Positions 50,230-63,456 of a DNA stretch of 64,000 bases are shown in pieces (positions within the stretch are counted from its first letter, which is position 1; each line of letters opens with the position of its first letter). The stretch is taken from NCBI RefSeq assembly GCF_945859705.1, contig NC_079136.1, positions 53,210,094-53,274,093 of the forward strand, read 5' to 3'. Origin of the DNA: Episyrphus balteatus (Eukaryota > Arthropoda > Insecta > Diptera > Syrphidae). Position numbers and translations under genes: made by a program. The notes below the pieces were generated by a model. It had not been told where the DNA came from, ran no database searches, and was given only the letters and a program-made list of their open reading frames with translations.

Positions 50230-51720
50230 GACACAAACACCCTCCACATGTGGTCCATCACAACGAACTTGTATACCTTCTTCATGTGTGTGTCAGTGAG
50301 AATATAGAAAAATACAATAGAATCCTTGCAAATTCAATGCGAAAAATCGCGCTAAATCTATTCAACCGTAAAATGGAGGGAGACATCTTCACATATCGCT
50401 GTCATTACCATAAGCAGGATTAAAGGCGCGACCGAAAAAAAAAAATTCAATACCCAACAACTGTACCGCACTGAAACAGGATGTGTGTAACTAACAGCTT
50501 CACATTTATTAATATGGACATATAGATTTGTATGAAATGAACGTATATTTATTTGTAATGCATATATGCCCACATATATATCGAGTTAAAGCGATGGCCA
50601 ACAAATTACGCGAACCGTATACGAAAAACCGCCGGCCAGGGGGTGAAATTAAGAATACCCTCATCACATCTCATCCCGCGTAACACTATACACTTTGTTT
50701 TTATATGTGTATGTGAATGTATGTGTGCAGGGTCCATTTATATGTAGATACAACTATCTGGAAAAACATTATATAAATAAACCTGCTAGCTGCTGTTACC
50801 GCTGCCGTCGTCGTCGTGGGTCGTCGCCGCGATGCTTTCAGGACACTACCCTCATATGTGTGTATATGGCATTTTGGCGATTTTCTTTCAGTCCACGTCT
50901 CAGCCAGACACCCTCTTTGCCCAGTCACGTTTATCCTTTTTCCCGTTGAATGTCCTTCGCGACAGAAAACACGAAATCTCTAACCCACCCCATTCAAACC
51001 ATTACCATTACCATCACACCAACATATCACATCGCACACCACCCACCCACCTTCCCGCCAGGACCGCGGACATCCACCAAAAAACTAAAGCAATCAATAT
51101 ATATGTATGGACGGAGGTATAGAAAATAATAGAGAAAGCAAAATATATATATATCCTGCTGTGAAATGTACGTATGTCCTGTCGTGTATGTCCTGGCCTC
51201 GGCTGACTATGGCTATACGGTATACATGTGTGTGCATGTGGGTTCGCTGTCGCTGCTAAGCCGATAGCCCACCCATACATATACTTGACATTAAATCGCG
51301 TTTCGCGAAGTCCTCGCTCTCTCGCAAACTGTCCGTTCACATACGGGAGAAGAAATAAATACAGAAAAGGACGATGTTGACGGACAGACAAAAGGACAGA
51401 CAGACGGACGGTCGGGCGATTGGTCTATGGCGATGATGGTGACAGTCGACCGACCGACAACGACGATGAGAATATGCCCGAGGAAACGAAGAATATAGAG
51501 AGACGAAGGAGCCAGCAATCGAGTGAGCCGTAGGACAGAAGGATGTATGTGGAAATAGGGGGAAAATGAGCAAAAATAAATGCAAAAAAAAAAAAAACGA
51601 GTAAAAATAAACGCCAAATGGAATATACGAACACGACATAAGAAGTAGAAAGTGGTGGAGTAGAGGTAGAAATAGGAATGAGAACGACGACATGGGACGA
51701 ACGAAAAGATAGAAAATCGC
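50230..51720. promoter_or_regulatory. CG-rich island (possible enhancer or untranslated exon)
   Basis: Higher-complexity DNA with CGTCGTCGTCG, ACCGACCGACAACGACGA and GACAGACAGACGG blocks. Opposite-strand open frames overlap at 50.7-51.1 and 51.0-51.7 kb, none with a domain. It resembles the islands at 32-35, 41-43.7 and 60.5-62.5 kb. Confidence 0.35.
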
Positions 51721-53214
51721 TTTTTAGAATCAGATCTCCTTTTTTTCCGTGGATATTTCTAGCTGATGATGCTGGCTTCTGCTGATGCTTTGCGGGATTG
51801 CGAACTCCTGAGAGGACAATGGGATAAAAGCAGATTTAACATTTTACTACTAACAACAACAACAACTGTTTATTGGTGTTAGAAAAAGAAATTCGTCGTT
51901 AGGTAGGTATAGAGTTTAGATATGTGTTCCACATACGTAGATATAAAAGGCGACTTTTGCATGATTTTTTTTTTCTAACTCTATAATAGATAATGGACCA
52001 AGAGAATGAAGAAAGGACAAATATTTAGAATACAAACATGAGAGAGAGACAAAAAACTGAAAAAAAAAAATATATGACTAGATAACGATAAAGGTACAAA
52101 ATAGTTGTCAATTAATCCGGTTTAAGTAGAAAAGCCATTGTATAGGTTTTTTGGATTGATGGTTTGAGGCAGACAAAAAAAAAAGATAAAAGACCAGTAA
52201 TCTATTTAGCACAAGGCCTTTTGCAAAAATAATGCGTAACATATAGAGTGATAGATGTAGGTAACCTTTGTATGCTAAAATTAGAAATTGTTTTCTCCGT
52301 GAAAATTGTGAAACGCTATAAGTTCATTGATTTAAGATTTTCTTACATCTTTTTGACAAAGTTATAATTGATTGAGTGGTACACGGATTTTGCCCACTTT
52401 AAATCTCACCCTCTTAAAAAATACGATTTCGCCTAAGAATAACTAAAATGAATCCGCTTAAATTTTGTTAATTTTAAGGTAAACTTAATTTCATTTTAAT
52501 ATGAATTTTCGTCTTAAAAAACCGACATTTCCACATAAAAATAAGACGATTTTCCGCTTACATACATTATATTTTGCGCATTAAGAAAATTAAGAAGATT
52601 TGTCCGCTTAATTTTAAGGCAAAAAAAAAAAAACATGCAGAAATCAGATTAATTAAATGTGGAATCTGCTTGTTTTTAGGTGATCTTTTTTCTCCTTGTA
52701 GTTTATATGATATAATGAAAAGCAATAAACTTAAATCGGTTATAAAACCCTTTTTTTGTCAACCACCGATTAACTTGAAAACACTATTCGAAAAATACCA
52801 TGTACCTACCTAAAAAATACTGCTAACAAATTCTATCTGACCTCACTGAAACTCACAATCTATTTTTTGAGCTTACCTTTTTAAATCTAACTGTGCAATT
52901 ATTTTTACTTTTTGAAAAAAGCATTGCAATCTTTCCTAATTGATATGTCCCCATAACAAAAATAAACCCCATTTAACGAAACCCATTCATAGATGCAACC
53001 TGTTTTAAGAAATTGCCAATCGTATTTCGTATACAAAACATTAATTTAGCCCAACCAATAGCTTGGCTCTCCTAGACGCGAAATTGAAATTTTATTTCTA
53101 GGACAAAAATTTACGGGTACCTGCCATATGACTAAAATAGAAAAGCTCGATTTTGTCATAAACAGCTCTAACGAATTTGATTAAAAGTTATCTGTGAACT
53201 TTGGTAAATGAGGC
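51721..53214. other. A+T-rich spacer, no gene
   Basis: No coding signal. At about 52,390-52,640 several short CCGCTTA/TTTTAAGGC-like phrases recur, suggesting a degraded repeat. The segment 53,095-53,190 contains GGTACCTGCCATATGACTA, related to the 8.5/36.8-kb repeat family. Confidence 0.45.
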
Positions 53215-53222
53215 CCTACATG

Positions 53223-55258
53223 CAGGGGCGGATCCAGGATTTTTTTCTGGGGGGGGGGGCACAAGGGACGGATTGGCAAAAAAAACAGCAATAACAGTTA
53301 GAAATAAAGTGAAGTACCATACGACTGACTAACAAGCAGAAAATTTTAACGACCCACAGTGGTCTAAAACCTGGCCAAAAATATTTAGGCACATTTCCCA
53401 CATCAAATTGGTACCAAATGACCAAAAAGTTATTCGGAAGGAAAAATTTTCATTTTCTTGTTACAGTAAAAGCCACTTAAGTGCTAACCCTCTTACTCCT
53501 GGATTAGCCGGAAGAAAAAAAATATAAAAAATCAGAAAATGCACTTACAATTCTTTATTTAATTTTTTGACTTAAGTTGTTTCACCAAATAGTTTTTGAG
53601 AAATTAAGTTTTAAAGATGAAATTTTGAAAAAATAATGTTTACGTTTTTTAATTGATTTTGTATAAAATTTTGCAATATTATGGACATAATTATACCATT
53701 AGTTAATGACCTAGTAGTTTTTAGTCAAATACTAAAGACTTAATTCTAATAAATATTAAAGTTCCTAAGAATAACAAAAAAAACTGAATCATACTTTTTT
53801 GCCGGGAAACCCAGTTTTGTTTTTTTTTTATTTGCATTAACCTTTTGTAACCCAAGATCGTAAATTTAAAAATTAATAAGTCAATCGATTGGCCTTTATC
53901 TTTAATAAAACACGTATTTTTTTAAAAATTCAATAAAGTCATTATTTACTTAGTTATTTCGATATTTTGGGAGTAAAAAAAAAGTTTAAATAATTTATTT
54001 TTATATAAAAATTCAAAAATTCAAGTAAAAAACTATCTAATATTAATTTTTAAGCACTTTCCTAAAATCCAAAAATAAAACCCCGTTTGGTTTACTAACA
54101 AAAACTATTTTTTTTCTGAATTTCGTAGTTTTTACACAAATTTGCTTATTTTCAAAAATAAACCCAACTTTCAACATTAACTGTCAATTAAAAACTATTG
54201 GTTAGAAAAAACTATTTATTAGAAATTTAAAGTACTATTTCGATAAAGCAATACTTAAAGATTATAATATTAGAAGCTTCAAAAGAAAAAAAAAAAATAG
54301 TTTGTAGAGCTTTTATGCAATCTTTTTCGGTTTGTTACAGAAATGTCACATGGGGCTACAAGGGGTTAAATTGTTTTATACCTCAAGAATGTTGTGTTCA
54401 AATTGTAGGTCTCTTGGAGCCAAATTGACCAAGTTATGAGTATTTTAATACTTCCCTTAGGAACGTTTTAGTCTTTTAGTCCAGAGTTCAAAACTTTAAA
54501 TCGTTATCCCCACAACTAATGTTTTCAACGCCGGTGCTCCTCATAACTTCAAAACTACTGCACCGATTTTTTTGAAATTTGGAACACTATTTTTTTTTAC
54601 ATATTTTTAGAGGTATTCCTGGAGAAATTTTCTCAATAAAATAATATTTATAAAAATCTATAAGTAAGCGTCGCTTTTGAGGAGTTTTTTTTTCAAGGGG
54701 TCTTTATTTTCGGGGTGCAAACTTGGGCAAACTTCTGAAATGCAAGTTTGTTCTACATATTCAGCAGTTCTATAATATATAGTTTATGCAATTTTGTGAC
54801 GTGTTCCGCTATTTTAAAAACACTAATGTTAAAAAAAAAACAACGAAAAAAGTGCAAATTTTTTGACCCCTCTGTATGAAAAAATAGAGTTGCATATACA
54901 ATTATTTTTTTTATATCATTCAATGTCATTCAATGTCATTCGATGTCCATATCAAAATCAAAATCACTTTGAAAATTCACTTTTTTTTTAAATCGAAAAA
55001 AAAAATTCGTGTGTACCCAACAAATAGCCGTTTATTTATTTGTGAGGTGGAGCTATTCATGGGAAAGGAATGCAACAATCAACAAAATTCGCATTTTCAG
55101 CCAGAAATAGACAAGAGTTTCACTCAAGTTCTTTCTGTTATTATTCATATATTTTTAAAACTCTTATAGTTTGATTTCCTTTAAGTATGAACTTTAAGTT
55201 TCGGGGGGGGGGGGCACGTGCCCCCGTGCCCCCCCCCCCCCCCCTGGATCCGCCTATG
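53223..55258. mobile_element. Non-autonomous hAT-type transposon, 2036 bp, with perfect 8-bp TSD
   Basis: The ends are CAGGGGCGGATCCAGG (53,223) and CCTGGATCCGCCTATG (ending 55,258), flanked on both sides by CCTACATG (53,215-53,222 and 55,259-55,266). A G10 tract lies just inside the left terminus and a G12-CACGTGCCCCCGTG-C run inside the right one. No transposase frame survives; the only notable frame (54,933-55,169) shows no domain. The intact duplication suggests a fairly recent insertion. Confidence 0.85.
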
Positions 55259-56898
55259 CCTACATGTCATAGAACTGTTTTTTTTTTTCGTTTCAGATTT
55301 ACTCCTAAACAACAAAACGGATTTGAATGAAAGCGTTTGGATGTACATAGTTGTAATATTAAATGTTTTAAAAATTTTGAAAAAAAAAATATAGTTTTTG
55401 ATTTTTTTAAAACAACATTTACATAATAGTACCTATCTACTTATTTCAATTTTTTTGAAAAATCATTCCATAAATTTTTTTTTTAATGTTTTAAAATTTT
55501 TATTTACCTATAAAAAAAAAAACAACTCAAACAGTTTTAAAAATTCCAAAAATTTTGTGGCATACTAAATTTGGAGGTCTAAACAGTTTAAAATGATGTT
55601 TTTGCAATTTTGAAACCAAGTACTTTGTTTCTTTTCTTTGATTTAACTTTATTTCTGTGAAAACAAAACAAAAAAACTGACATTTTTTATACATGGCATT
55701 ACTTTTAATTTTTCTCGTGGTCCTCAAAGTCGCGGCTAACGATTTTTTACCTAAGAAAAAAAAACTTACGATATGCAACTATACCATAATAGCGTAACAA
55801 ATCCTGTAGAATTGTGCTTAGTCACAGTCTGGTTTCTAGGGCATTCTATTTGTACAAAATAACATAACATAACATATTATTATGACGACAGCGATATTAT
55901 GATGGACTTGCGGGACTAAACACTGAGAAATTGTCCTCCATAAACATTTTGTCTGCAAATTAAACAAAGAAACTAACTAAATGCCGCTGGGTTTTTTTAT
56001 TTTAGTTTTTTTTTTTTTGTTGCGATGAAAGAATTGTTTTGTTTGTTTTTTGTCTCAAATCTCAGCATTGTTGGTACATAGTACCATAGTACCATACATA
56101 TTCATACTCTTTACACTGCCATGATTGTCGCGACAAAATGACAGTAACGTGGAGAATATACACGTGAAACGTGAAGTCTTGTATAATCACCATGTACCCA
56201 GACAGTTTTTGTCTGTTTACTTTTTATCTTAAACAAAAAATGAAACGGCGAGTTCTATTGTCGTCTACGCGGGGACGGGACTTAAATTAAGACTTAAAAA
56301 AATAACACTATCCGCACAGGAGTAACATACAAACTCGAACTAATTTCAGAATGCGGTTACCAAGACTATTGGATTTAAATCTAGTGTTGATGCTAATTAG
56401 TATGTCGACTGAATATCAACACAAAATTGACTGATAAACCATTAAATTGAATACTTTTGATTTGTATTTTAACTGAAACTAAAAAAAAAAATGTTGTAAA
56501 ATTTGGTAGGTACACGGTTTTTTTAACCAGCAGCAAAAAAAAAAAAAAAATACTTAAACGGTATTTACTCTCACCGAAAAGAAACATTAAAATGTAAGAA
56601 CACATTTTTTTAATAGTCCTTCTCTACCTAATTATATTGCAAAAATACAACATTACTTAAAAAAATACGCTTCAAATTAATAAAAATGATCAACATTCCT
56701 TATTACCGAAATCCAATAATCAAACTTATATTAACAGTACCTGCTATAGAACTGTTTTTTTTTTATTCCTGACTATCTCGTAAACCACTAAACCAAATTC
56801 AACGAAATTTCCTTGTGAAAAAAAAACAAAAAAATCGTACATAAGAAATAGTATTATTAACCGTACCAGCCAGATAAACAAATAATCCAGTCAAATAA
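55259..56898. other. Spacer with repeat fragments, no gene
   Basis: Fragments at 55,268-55,460 and 56,740-56,880 (GTACCTGCTATAGAACTG, CTGACTATCTCGTAAACC) belong to the dispersed family seen at 8.5 and 36.8 kb. Between 55,800 and 56,330 the sequence is more complex (TAACATAACATAACAT, ACGTGGAGAATATACACGTG) with no coding signal. Confidence 0.4.
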
Positions 56899-58372
56899 GG
56901 GTTTAACCTCGGAATGAATGTTAGTAGAAATTTTTTTTGCTCAATATCTTCCTTTTGCCATTCTATAACATATCTCAAAAGTCTAGAAAAATCTTATGTC
57001 CGCTTGTCGCGATTTCAAGGTCAAATCGCGAAATGGAGATTTTCAAAATTAGCAAAAATAGGCTATGGTATTATATGCACATATGATACATGATTTCAAG
57101 GTATTTTTTAATGTTGATTCCAAAAAATCTAAAATCAAGGCAATCTGAAGTCTCTGAAAAAAGTTATACCTGTTTTTCATCTTTCAACCCATATTATTAT
57201 AACAGTTGCTAACTTACTACCGAAAAACCCTTAAAAGTAATGGTAGCGGAATCATATTTTGCATGAGGGTTTTCATATCCATTATCATTAAGAATCAAAA
57301 CAATGCAATGCAAAAAAAAAACATTTATATCTATGACAGAATGGTATTTTTTGAGGAAAGGGGAAATTTTGGGATGTGCACAAAAAAACATCCTGGTACA
57401 ATCTTGGAATTAGTGCTAATAGCCTAATTTTTTTTGTTTCTATCTTTGTTTGGATATTCTATTACTTATGTCAAAAATCTAAAAAAATCTCATGTCCGCA
57501 AGTTCTAATTTTCCAGGTTAAACTAAGTTAGGTGCAGATTTAAAAAAAATAATAAGAAAACTTTAGATTCTTATATGTATACCAACATAACCCAGATCAT
57601 TTCAAAGTATTTTTTAACGCTGATTCCAACAAAACCCACAAACAAATCAATTTGACTATCCCTGAAAAGTAATGTACCTTATTCATGTTGATCTGACACA
57701 AATATCTGAAGAGTAGTATTTCAATTTTTTCAAATCTGCACCTTATCTTCAAACCAAGAAAATTAGGACTTGCGGACATGAGATTTTTTTAGATTTTTGA
57801 GGGTAGTTAAAGAATATCCAAACAAAGATTAAAATGAAAAAATTAGCCTATTAGCACTTACCTATTCCTAAGATGAACAAGAATCTTCTTTAGTGCATAT
57901 CCTAAAATTTGCCCCTCCATCAAAAAATACCATTATTTCGTAGGTCTATATATTTTTTGTAATGGATTGTTTTGATTTTTAATAATGATGGATTCTTAAA
58001 TCTTCATGCAAAATTTGGTTCATCTACTATAACTTTTAAGGGTTTTTCGGCAGCAAGTTTGCAACTGTTATAATAATATGAGTTGACAGATGAAAAACAG
58101 GTGTAACTTTTTCCAGAGACGTCAGATTGTCTTGATTTTAGATTTTTTGGAATCAACATTAAAAAATACCTTGAAATCATGTATCATATGTGTATATAAT
58201 ACCATAGCCTATTTTTGCTAATTTTGAAAATCTTAATTTCGCGATTTGACCTTGAAATCGCGACAAGCGGACATGAGATTTTTCTAGACTCTTGAGATAT
58301 GTTATAGAATGGCAAAAGAAAGATATTGAGCAAAAAAAATTTCTACTAACATTCATTCCGAGATTTACCCCT
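56899..58372. mobile_element. Foldback-type inverted repeat, arms ~650 bp
   Basis: CTCGGAATGAATGTTAGTAG at about 56,908 is mirrored by CTACTAACATTCATTCCGAG ending at about 58,362. Matching continues inward through CGCGATTTCAAGGTCAAATC, TAGGCTATGGTATTATATG and ACCGAAAAACCC to about 57,560 on the left and 57,720 on the right. Each arm contains a shorter internal repetition (the TCATGTCCGC block recurs near 57,485 and 57,770). The centre of about 160 bp is unpaired. Confidence 0.7.
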
Positions 58373-59960
58373 TTTTTCTCCTTATTTTACTGTATTAAAA
58401 CTGAATTTTTGATTTTATAGTAAACGAAAAAAAAAAAATTGAATTAAAAATAAAAATATTTTTGGATTTAGAAAAAAATAATTAGGTAATTTGTTTTTTT
58501 TTTTTTTTCAATCAACTTATTGAAAATGGGCCAATGAATTTTTTTTGAAACTTTCGTCTTATGTATCCATGAATATTTTTTTTTAAGGCATACCAAATTT
58601 TTTTGAATAATGTTTGAATAATTTTATCAATAAAAAAAACTGTTAAAAAATGCTTTTAATGGTTTTCAAAGTTTCTTTTCAAAACATTTTACTAAGTTTA
58701 AAGATCAAAACCATTTAAAAATATTCTATAGATATTTAATAGTAAATCTTATATAATTTGTTTAGTTCTTATTTTTTTTAGTTTTGTATATAAATAAATT
58801 AAAAATATGTATGCGATTTGACCTTGAAATCGCGACAAGCGGACATGAGATTTTTCTAGACTCTTGAGATATGTTATAGAATGGCAAAAGAAAGATATTG
58901 AGCAAAAAAAATTTCTACTAACATTCATTCCGAGATTTACCCCTTTTTTCTCCTTATTTTACTGTATTAAAACTGAATTTTTGATTTTATAGTAAACGAA
59001 AAAAAAAAAATTGAATTAAAAATAAAAATATTTTTGGATTTAGAAAAAAATAATTAGGTAATTTGTTTTTTTTTTTTTTTTTCAATCAACTTATTGAAAA
59101 TGGGCCAATGAATTTTTTTTGAAACTTTCGTCTTATGTATCCATGAATATTTTTTTTTAAGGCATACCAAATTTTTTTGAATAATGTTTGAATAATTTTA
59201 TCAATAAAAAAAACTGTTAAAAAATGCTTTTAATGGTTTTCAAAGTTTCTTTTCAAAACATTTTACTAAGTTTAAAGATCAAAACCATTTAAAAATATTC
59301 TATAGATATTTAATAGTAAATCTTATATAATTTGTTTAGTTCTTATTTTTTTTAGTTTTGTATATAAATAAATTAAAAATATGTATGCGATTTGACCTTG
59401 AAATCGCGACAAGCGGACATGAGATTTTTCTAGACTCTTGAGATATGTTATAGAATGGCAAAAGAAAGATATTGAGCAAAAAAAATTTCTACTAACATTC
59501 ATTCCGAGATTTACCCCTTTTTTCTCCTTATTTTACTGTATTAAAACTGAATTTTTGATTTTATAGTAAACGAAAAAAAAAAAATTGAATTAAAAATAAA
59601 AATATTTTTGGATTTAGAAAAAAATAATTAGGTAATTTGTTTTTTTTTTTTTTTTTTAATTAACTTATTGAAAATGGGCCAATGAATTTTTTTTGAAACT
59701 TTCGTCTTATGTATCCATGAATATTTTTTTTTAAGGCATACCAAATTTTTTTGAATAATGTTTGAATAATTTTATCAATAAAAAAAACTGTTAAAAAATG
59801 CTTTTAATGGTTTTCAAAGTTTCTTTTCAAAACATTTTACTAAGTTTAAAGATCAAAACCATTTAAAAATATTCTATAGATATTTAATAGTAAATCTTAT
59901 ATAATTTGTTTAGTTCTTATTTTTTTTAGTTTTGTATATAAATAAATTAAAAATATGTAT
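58241..59960. repeat. Near-identical tandem triplication, ~573-bp unit
   Basis: Units start GCGATTTGACCTTGAAATCG at 58,241, 58,813 and 59,387 and end at 59,960. They appear identical except for the length of the T run before ATCAACTTATTG and a C/T change beside it. The first ~130 bp of unit 1 is the outer end of the foldback's right arm, so the duplication arose from, and extends beyond, that arm. Either very recent tandem duplication or an assembly artefact. Confidence 0.9.
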
Positions 59961-60499
59961 GCTTTCATGAATTTTTGCATAAATAGTGAACAAATTTTAC
60001 AATAAGAGCAAGCACGTGCGACTCAGTCGTTCATTTTGTTTTTCTTAAATGACATAAAGTTTATCGAGGAAAATGTTCCACATACGCCACAGTGACCTAT
60101 TACGTTAAGGACTGATACAAGGTTGCATAGAGCCATATTCCTTAATTTTAAATCAAACTTTGTCTAGTGATTATTTAAAGTTTCAGATTGTCCTCAAATT
60201 AATACTACTAAAGCTAAAAATCATAAATTGAATTGGTTATTGGAGATTTAATCACAATAACATTTTCTATAAAAATTTGGGATAATTTCCCTATCAAATC
60301 AAAAAAGATGACCCTGGGTGTTGCATCTTTGTATATTAAGAAGAATATACCTCTGTAAAAAACACATCAGAAAAACTATTTCTGCTGACACAACAAGTCA
60401 ACACAAAGGGACTAAAGTAAGCAATATATATAAAAGAAAAAGACTAAAAACATAAACGTACGGATATAAAAAACCATCAAAAAGAAGTAGTGATGCATC
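59961..60499. other. Spacer, no gene
   Basis: A+T-rich unique-looking sequence between the triplication and the next CG-rich island. The phrase GTGCGACTCAGTCGTTCATT (60,016) resembles GTGCAACTCAGTCGTGCAAT at 1,651, a further dispersed fragment. Confidence 0.4.
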
Positions 60500-62500
60500 A
60501 AACTAGAAAATCTGAGTGTGGTTTAACGCTTCTTGGTTCCACCGTTCAGCGTTGATAAATCGGTGCTATGGAAGGACGATGACGACGGACGACGTGACAC
60601 AGGTACATTATTTTGAATGCTTTAACTGTTTAATCAACCCTGAATATTTCCACCGATTAAGCATTGGGTGGTGTTTTAGTTATAGCTGTTTTTTTTTGTC
60701 TTACATGGCAATAAGCTAATGTTCAATATAGATATTTTATTCGAGAATGTGTTTCAACAAAATGATAATTTATATGATGAGTTAAATTGCTAGAAAACTC
60801 TAGCGAGAAAACTAGATCACCCTTTTTAGTCAGGAAATATAAAATAATATTACCACAAAGGACGCAACTAGCAACACAACATCGAGTCTCAAGTTTACAA
60901 GGACAACAGTGTAGGTTGCACTTAGATTTTTTCATTAAGTTTTACCATACGAATAGCCAAAGCTTTAATCAATGCCAATTCTTTAAAAAAAAAGGTTTTC
61001 GTTTGATAGATTTAATAGAATGGTTGAACAGAAACCTCGACTCTCTCTTTAACAAGGTAGATTGGCAGGTACAAAGTTATTCAATAGCAGTCCATAAGCA
61101 CAACGAGGAAAAAAAATAGAAAACAGAAATCAACCACCCTACATAAAGCAAAAATTGGCAATTGAGTCAGTTGAATTAGACACGACTTTGGTCTGTATTC
61201 CTTCAAATTAAAATGAAAATCCAAGAATCCTTCAGAATATTTTTTTTTTTTTCAAATTTAAATTGAAAGAATATGAAAGAAAAACAAACGATGATTTTCT
61301 AGAAAGAAAAAAACAACTAGACAGGTATTCCTATACACACAACTACAACAACACTTCACACATCAGATATGAAAAAGGACTCGACTCTAGTTATTCCTAT
61401 AAGAGAAAGAAAAGAACCAACTCATGCATATGTTACCTGTCCTCGACTGTGATGAATCTCCCACCATCAGCGCCTTTTCTTTTTCGGGACGAACAAAAAT
61501 GCACCACCAGAAGCAGAGTAGCAAGTCCAAAATCAACAAACACGAGATTTTTTGTGAAAATAAGGATCACATCACTAGGCGTATCCTTTTCGCCGCTAAT
61601 ACTCATCTAAGCCGGCTTGGCCGGCCCGGCCAGAGAAGCAAAGAAGAAATTTCCACTTCTCGTTCCCATCCTGCATCCTTATACCATCATAGTTGCAGAG
61701 CGTGTTGTTGACTCGATGACCAGAAAATCTAGAACGTTCATTCTTCAAATAGGCTAGCGAGAGTATACCTATGAAATGGTGTACCTATATTTCTTCTTCT
61801 GACTTTAAAAAAAAAATAAAGGAGATAAGTCCTGGTCGTTATATTCTACTGCCGAGAAGTACCTACAAGGAATACAAAAAAAAAAAAATAAACGCGAAAT
61901 TATTCAAGTTGCTAGAGGAGCTAGAGTTTTAAGAAACACACGTGAATGTGTACATGTGCGTTATGTTGTATGAAGTTTGGCCTCTTCACATGTGTGTGGT
62001 GGATGTGATGGAATTGCAGACGTATGTTTTGGGTTGATTTCGTGCACCTTAGTCATCAACTTGAAGTTTTGACTATGAAATCCAGGATATGCCCTCATCT
62101 TCTTACACAAAAAATTAAAAAAAAAAAATAGCGACAAAATAAACCGAAAACATTCGTCGAAAATAGAAAAGAAAAAAAACAAACAAGGACACACAACAAA
62201 CCATCTCCCATCCCACAGATGCGAATTAGCACATGAAGTAGCAGACAAAAATAACATAAAGGTACCAAAAGCGAACAAAAAAAAATTATATATACGACCT
62301 CGTCCTGCAGCAGGATTTAGATTATTATCATCAGTCTGAAATCTAAAATCTGAATAAGTAGTGAAAATAGAAAATTAGTTGGAAGTTGGATGAAGAAAAC
62401 ATATTATGCGGCTGATGGTCCTCGAAGTCGTGGCTCATCCTTGTCGTCGGCAACCTCCATTCAAATTATTTCCACGTCATTAAATGGACCTATGAATGTG
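60500..62500. promoter_or_regulatory. CG-rich island (possible promoter, 5' exon or enhancer)
   Basis: Starts with a CG-rich block (GGACGATGACGACGGACGAC) that ends in ACACAG followed by GTACATT, a plausible 5' splice site at 60,601-60,603 on the plus strand. A second block lies at 61,400-61,720 (CGGCTTGGCCGGCCCGGCCA). Open frames of about 95-115 codons lack domains. It could be a first exon of a gene to the right or regulatory DNA. Confidence 0.3.
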
Positions 62501-63004
62501 AATGAATGTTTTTTCTATTATAAGTGGAAAATACACTCCCTCCACTAGATCCGACAACGGATGGTATGGTGAAGTGTCTATTTGCTTATAGGTACTTTCA
62601 GAAAAATAGTAGGAGAAGTTTACTATACACATTTTTTTGTGTGTTTTTCAAAAGTACAAGAAAAATATTTTCAAAAAGAGAGAACATATGCAGGTACCTA
62701 CTTGGTGCATCATTTTACTCCTTTTGAATGTAGTTTTGTTTTCATCTAATTTTATTAATCCCTCAATCGGTTTGGCTTAGGGAAGAAATGATATTATGTG
62801 AATAATTGTAATTATTAAGGTATCCATTTTCTTGATTTTTTTTTTCGCACTTCCACCTTCATACATCACCGCATTTTAATGTTTAATACTAATAAATTTC
62901 TAGTTAATTATTTAGGGGTTACCGCAACGAAAACGATAAGATAACTCTAACTCGAAAAACTTATGGAGCAGTTTTATAAGGGTTGGGGTCGAAATTCTGT
63001 ATGG
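62501..63004. other. Spacer, no gene
   Basis: A+T-rich sequence without coding or repeat signals that I can name. Confidence 0.4.
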
Positions 63005-63255
63005 GCCAAAATTCGGATTCCAAAATTCTGTATTCCAAAATTCTGTATTTTAAAATTCTGTAAATTCAAAATTCTGTTTTCTAAAATTCTGTAAGCACAA
63101 AATTCTGGATTTCAATATTCTGTATTCCAAAATTCTGTACTCCAAAATTCTGTAAATGATAAAAGAAAAATTTTTTTGATAATGAAAAAATTGCGCACTT
63201 TTTTCATTATCAAAACAATTTTTCTTTTATCATTTACAGAATTTTGGAGTACAGA
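63005..63255. repeat. AAAATTCTGTA tandem array ending in a near-perfect 57-bp-arm hairpin
   Basis: About nine degenerate units of CCAAAATTCTGTATT-type sequence run from 63,005 to 63,145. The last units merge with a hairpin: 63,134-63,190 pairs with 63,199-63,255 with one mismatch around an 8-base loop (TTGCGCAC). A remnant of the same array is at 11,503-11,575. Confidence 0.85.
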
Positions 63256-63456
63256 TTTTTGATATTTTCTATGCAGAACCTTGAAGCAGTTTGCGTTCGA
63301 CAGTTTAAGTTAAGTGTTATTAGTTAATCGTGATATAAAATGAATTCAGAAAAATGGAAAATATTAAATTATTAAAACCTAATAAAGGAAAGGATAAATT
63401 GTGTGTCGATGGTTTTATGTTTAATAACGAAGAAAGAACAACTTACAAAAAAAAAA

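Noticed and set aside
51014..51693. Minus-strand frames of 108-125 codons
   Set aside because: Phe/Ser/Cys-rich reads with no motif, overlapping in two frames.
53223..55258. hAT transposase coding sequence in the second element
   Set aside because: No frame longer than about 80 codons and none with a recognisable domain, so the element is non-autonomous.
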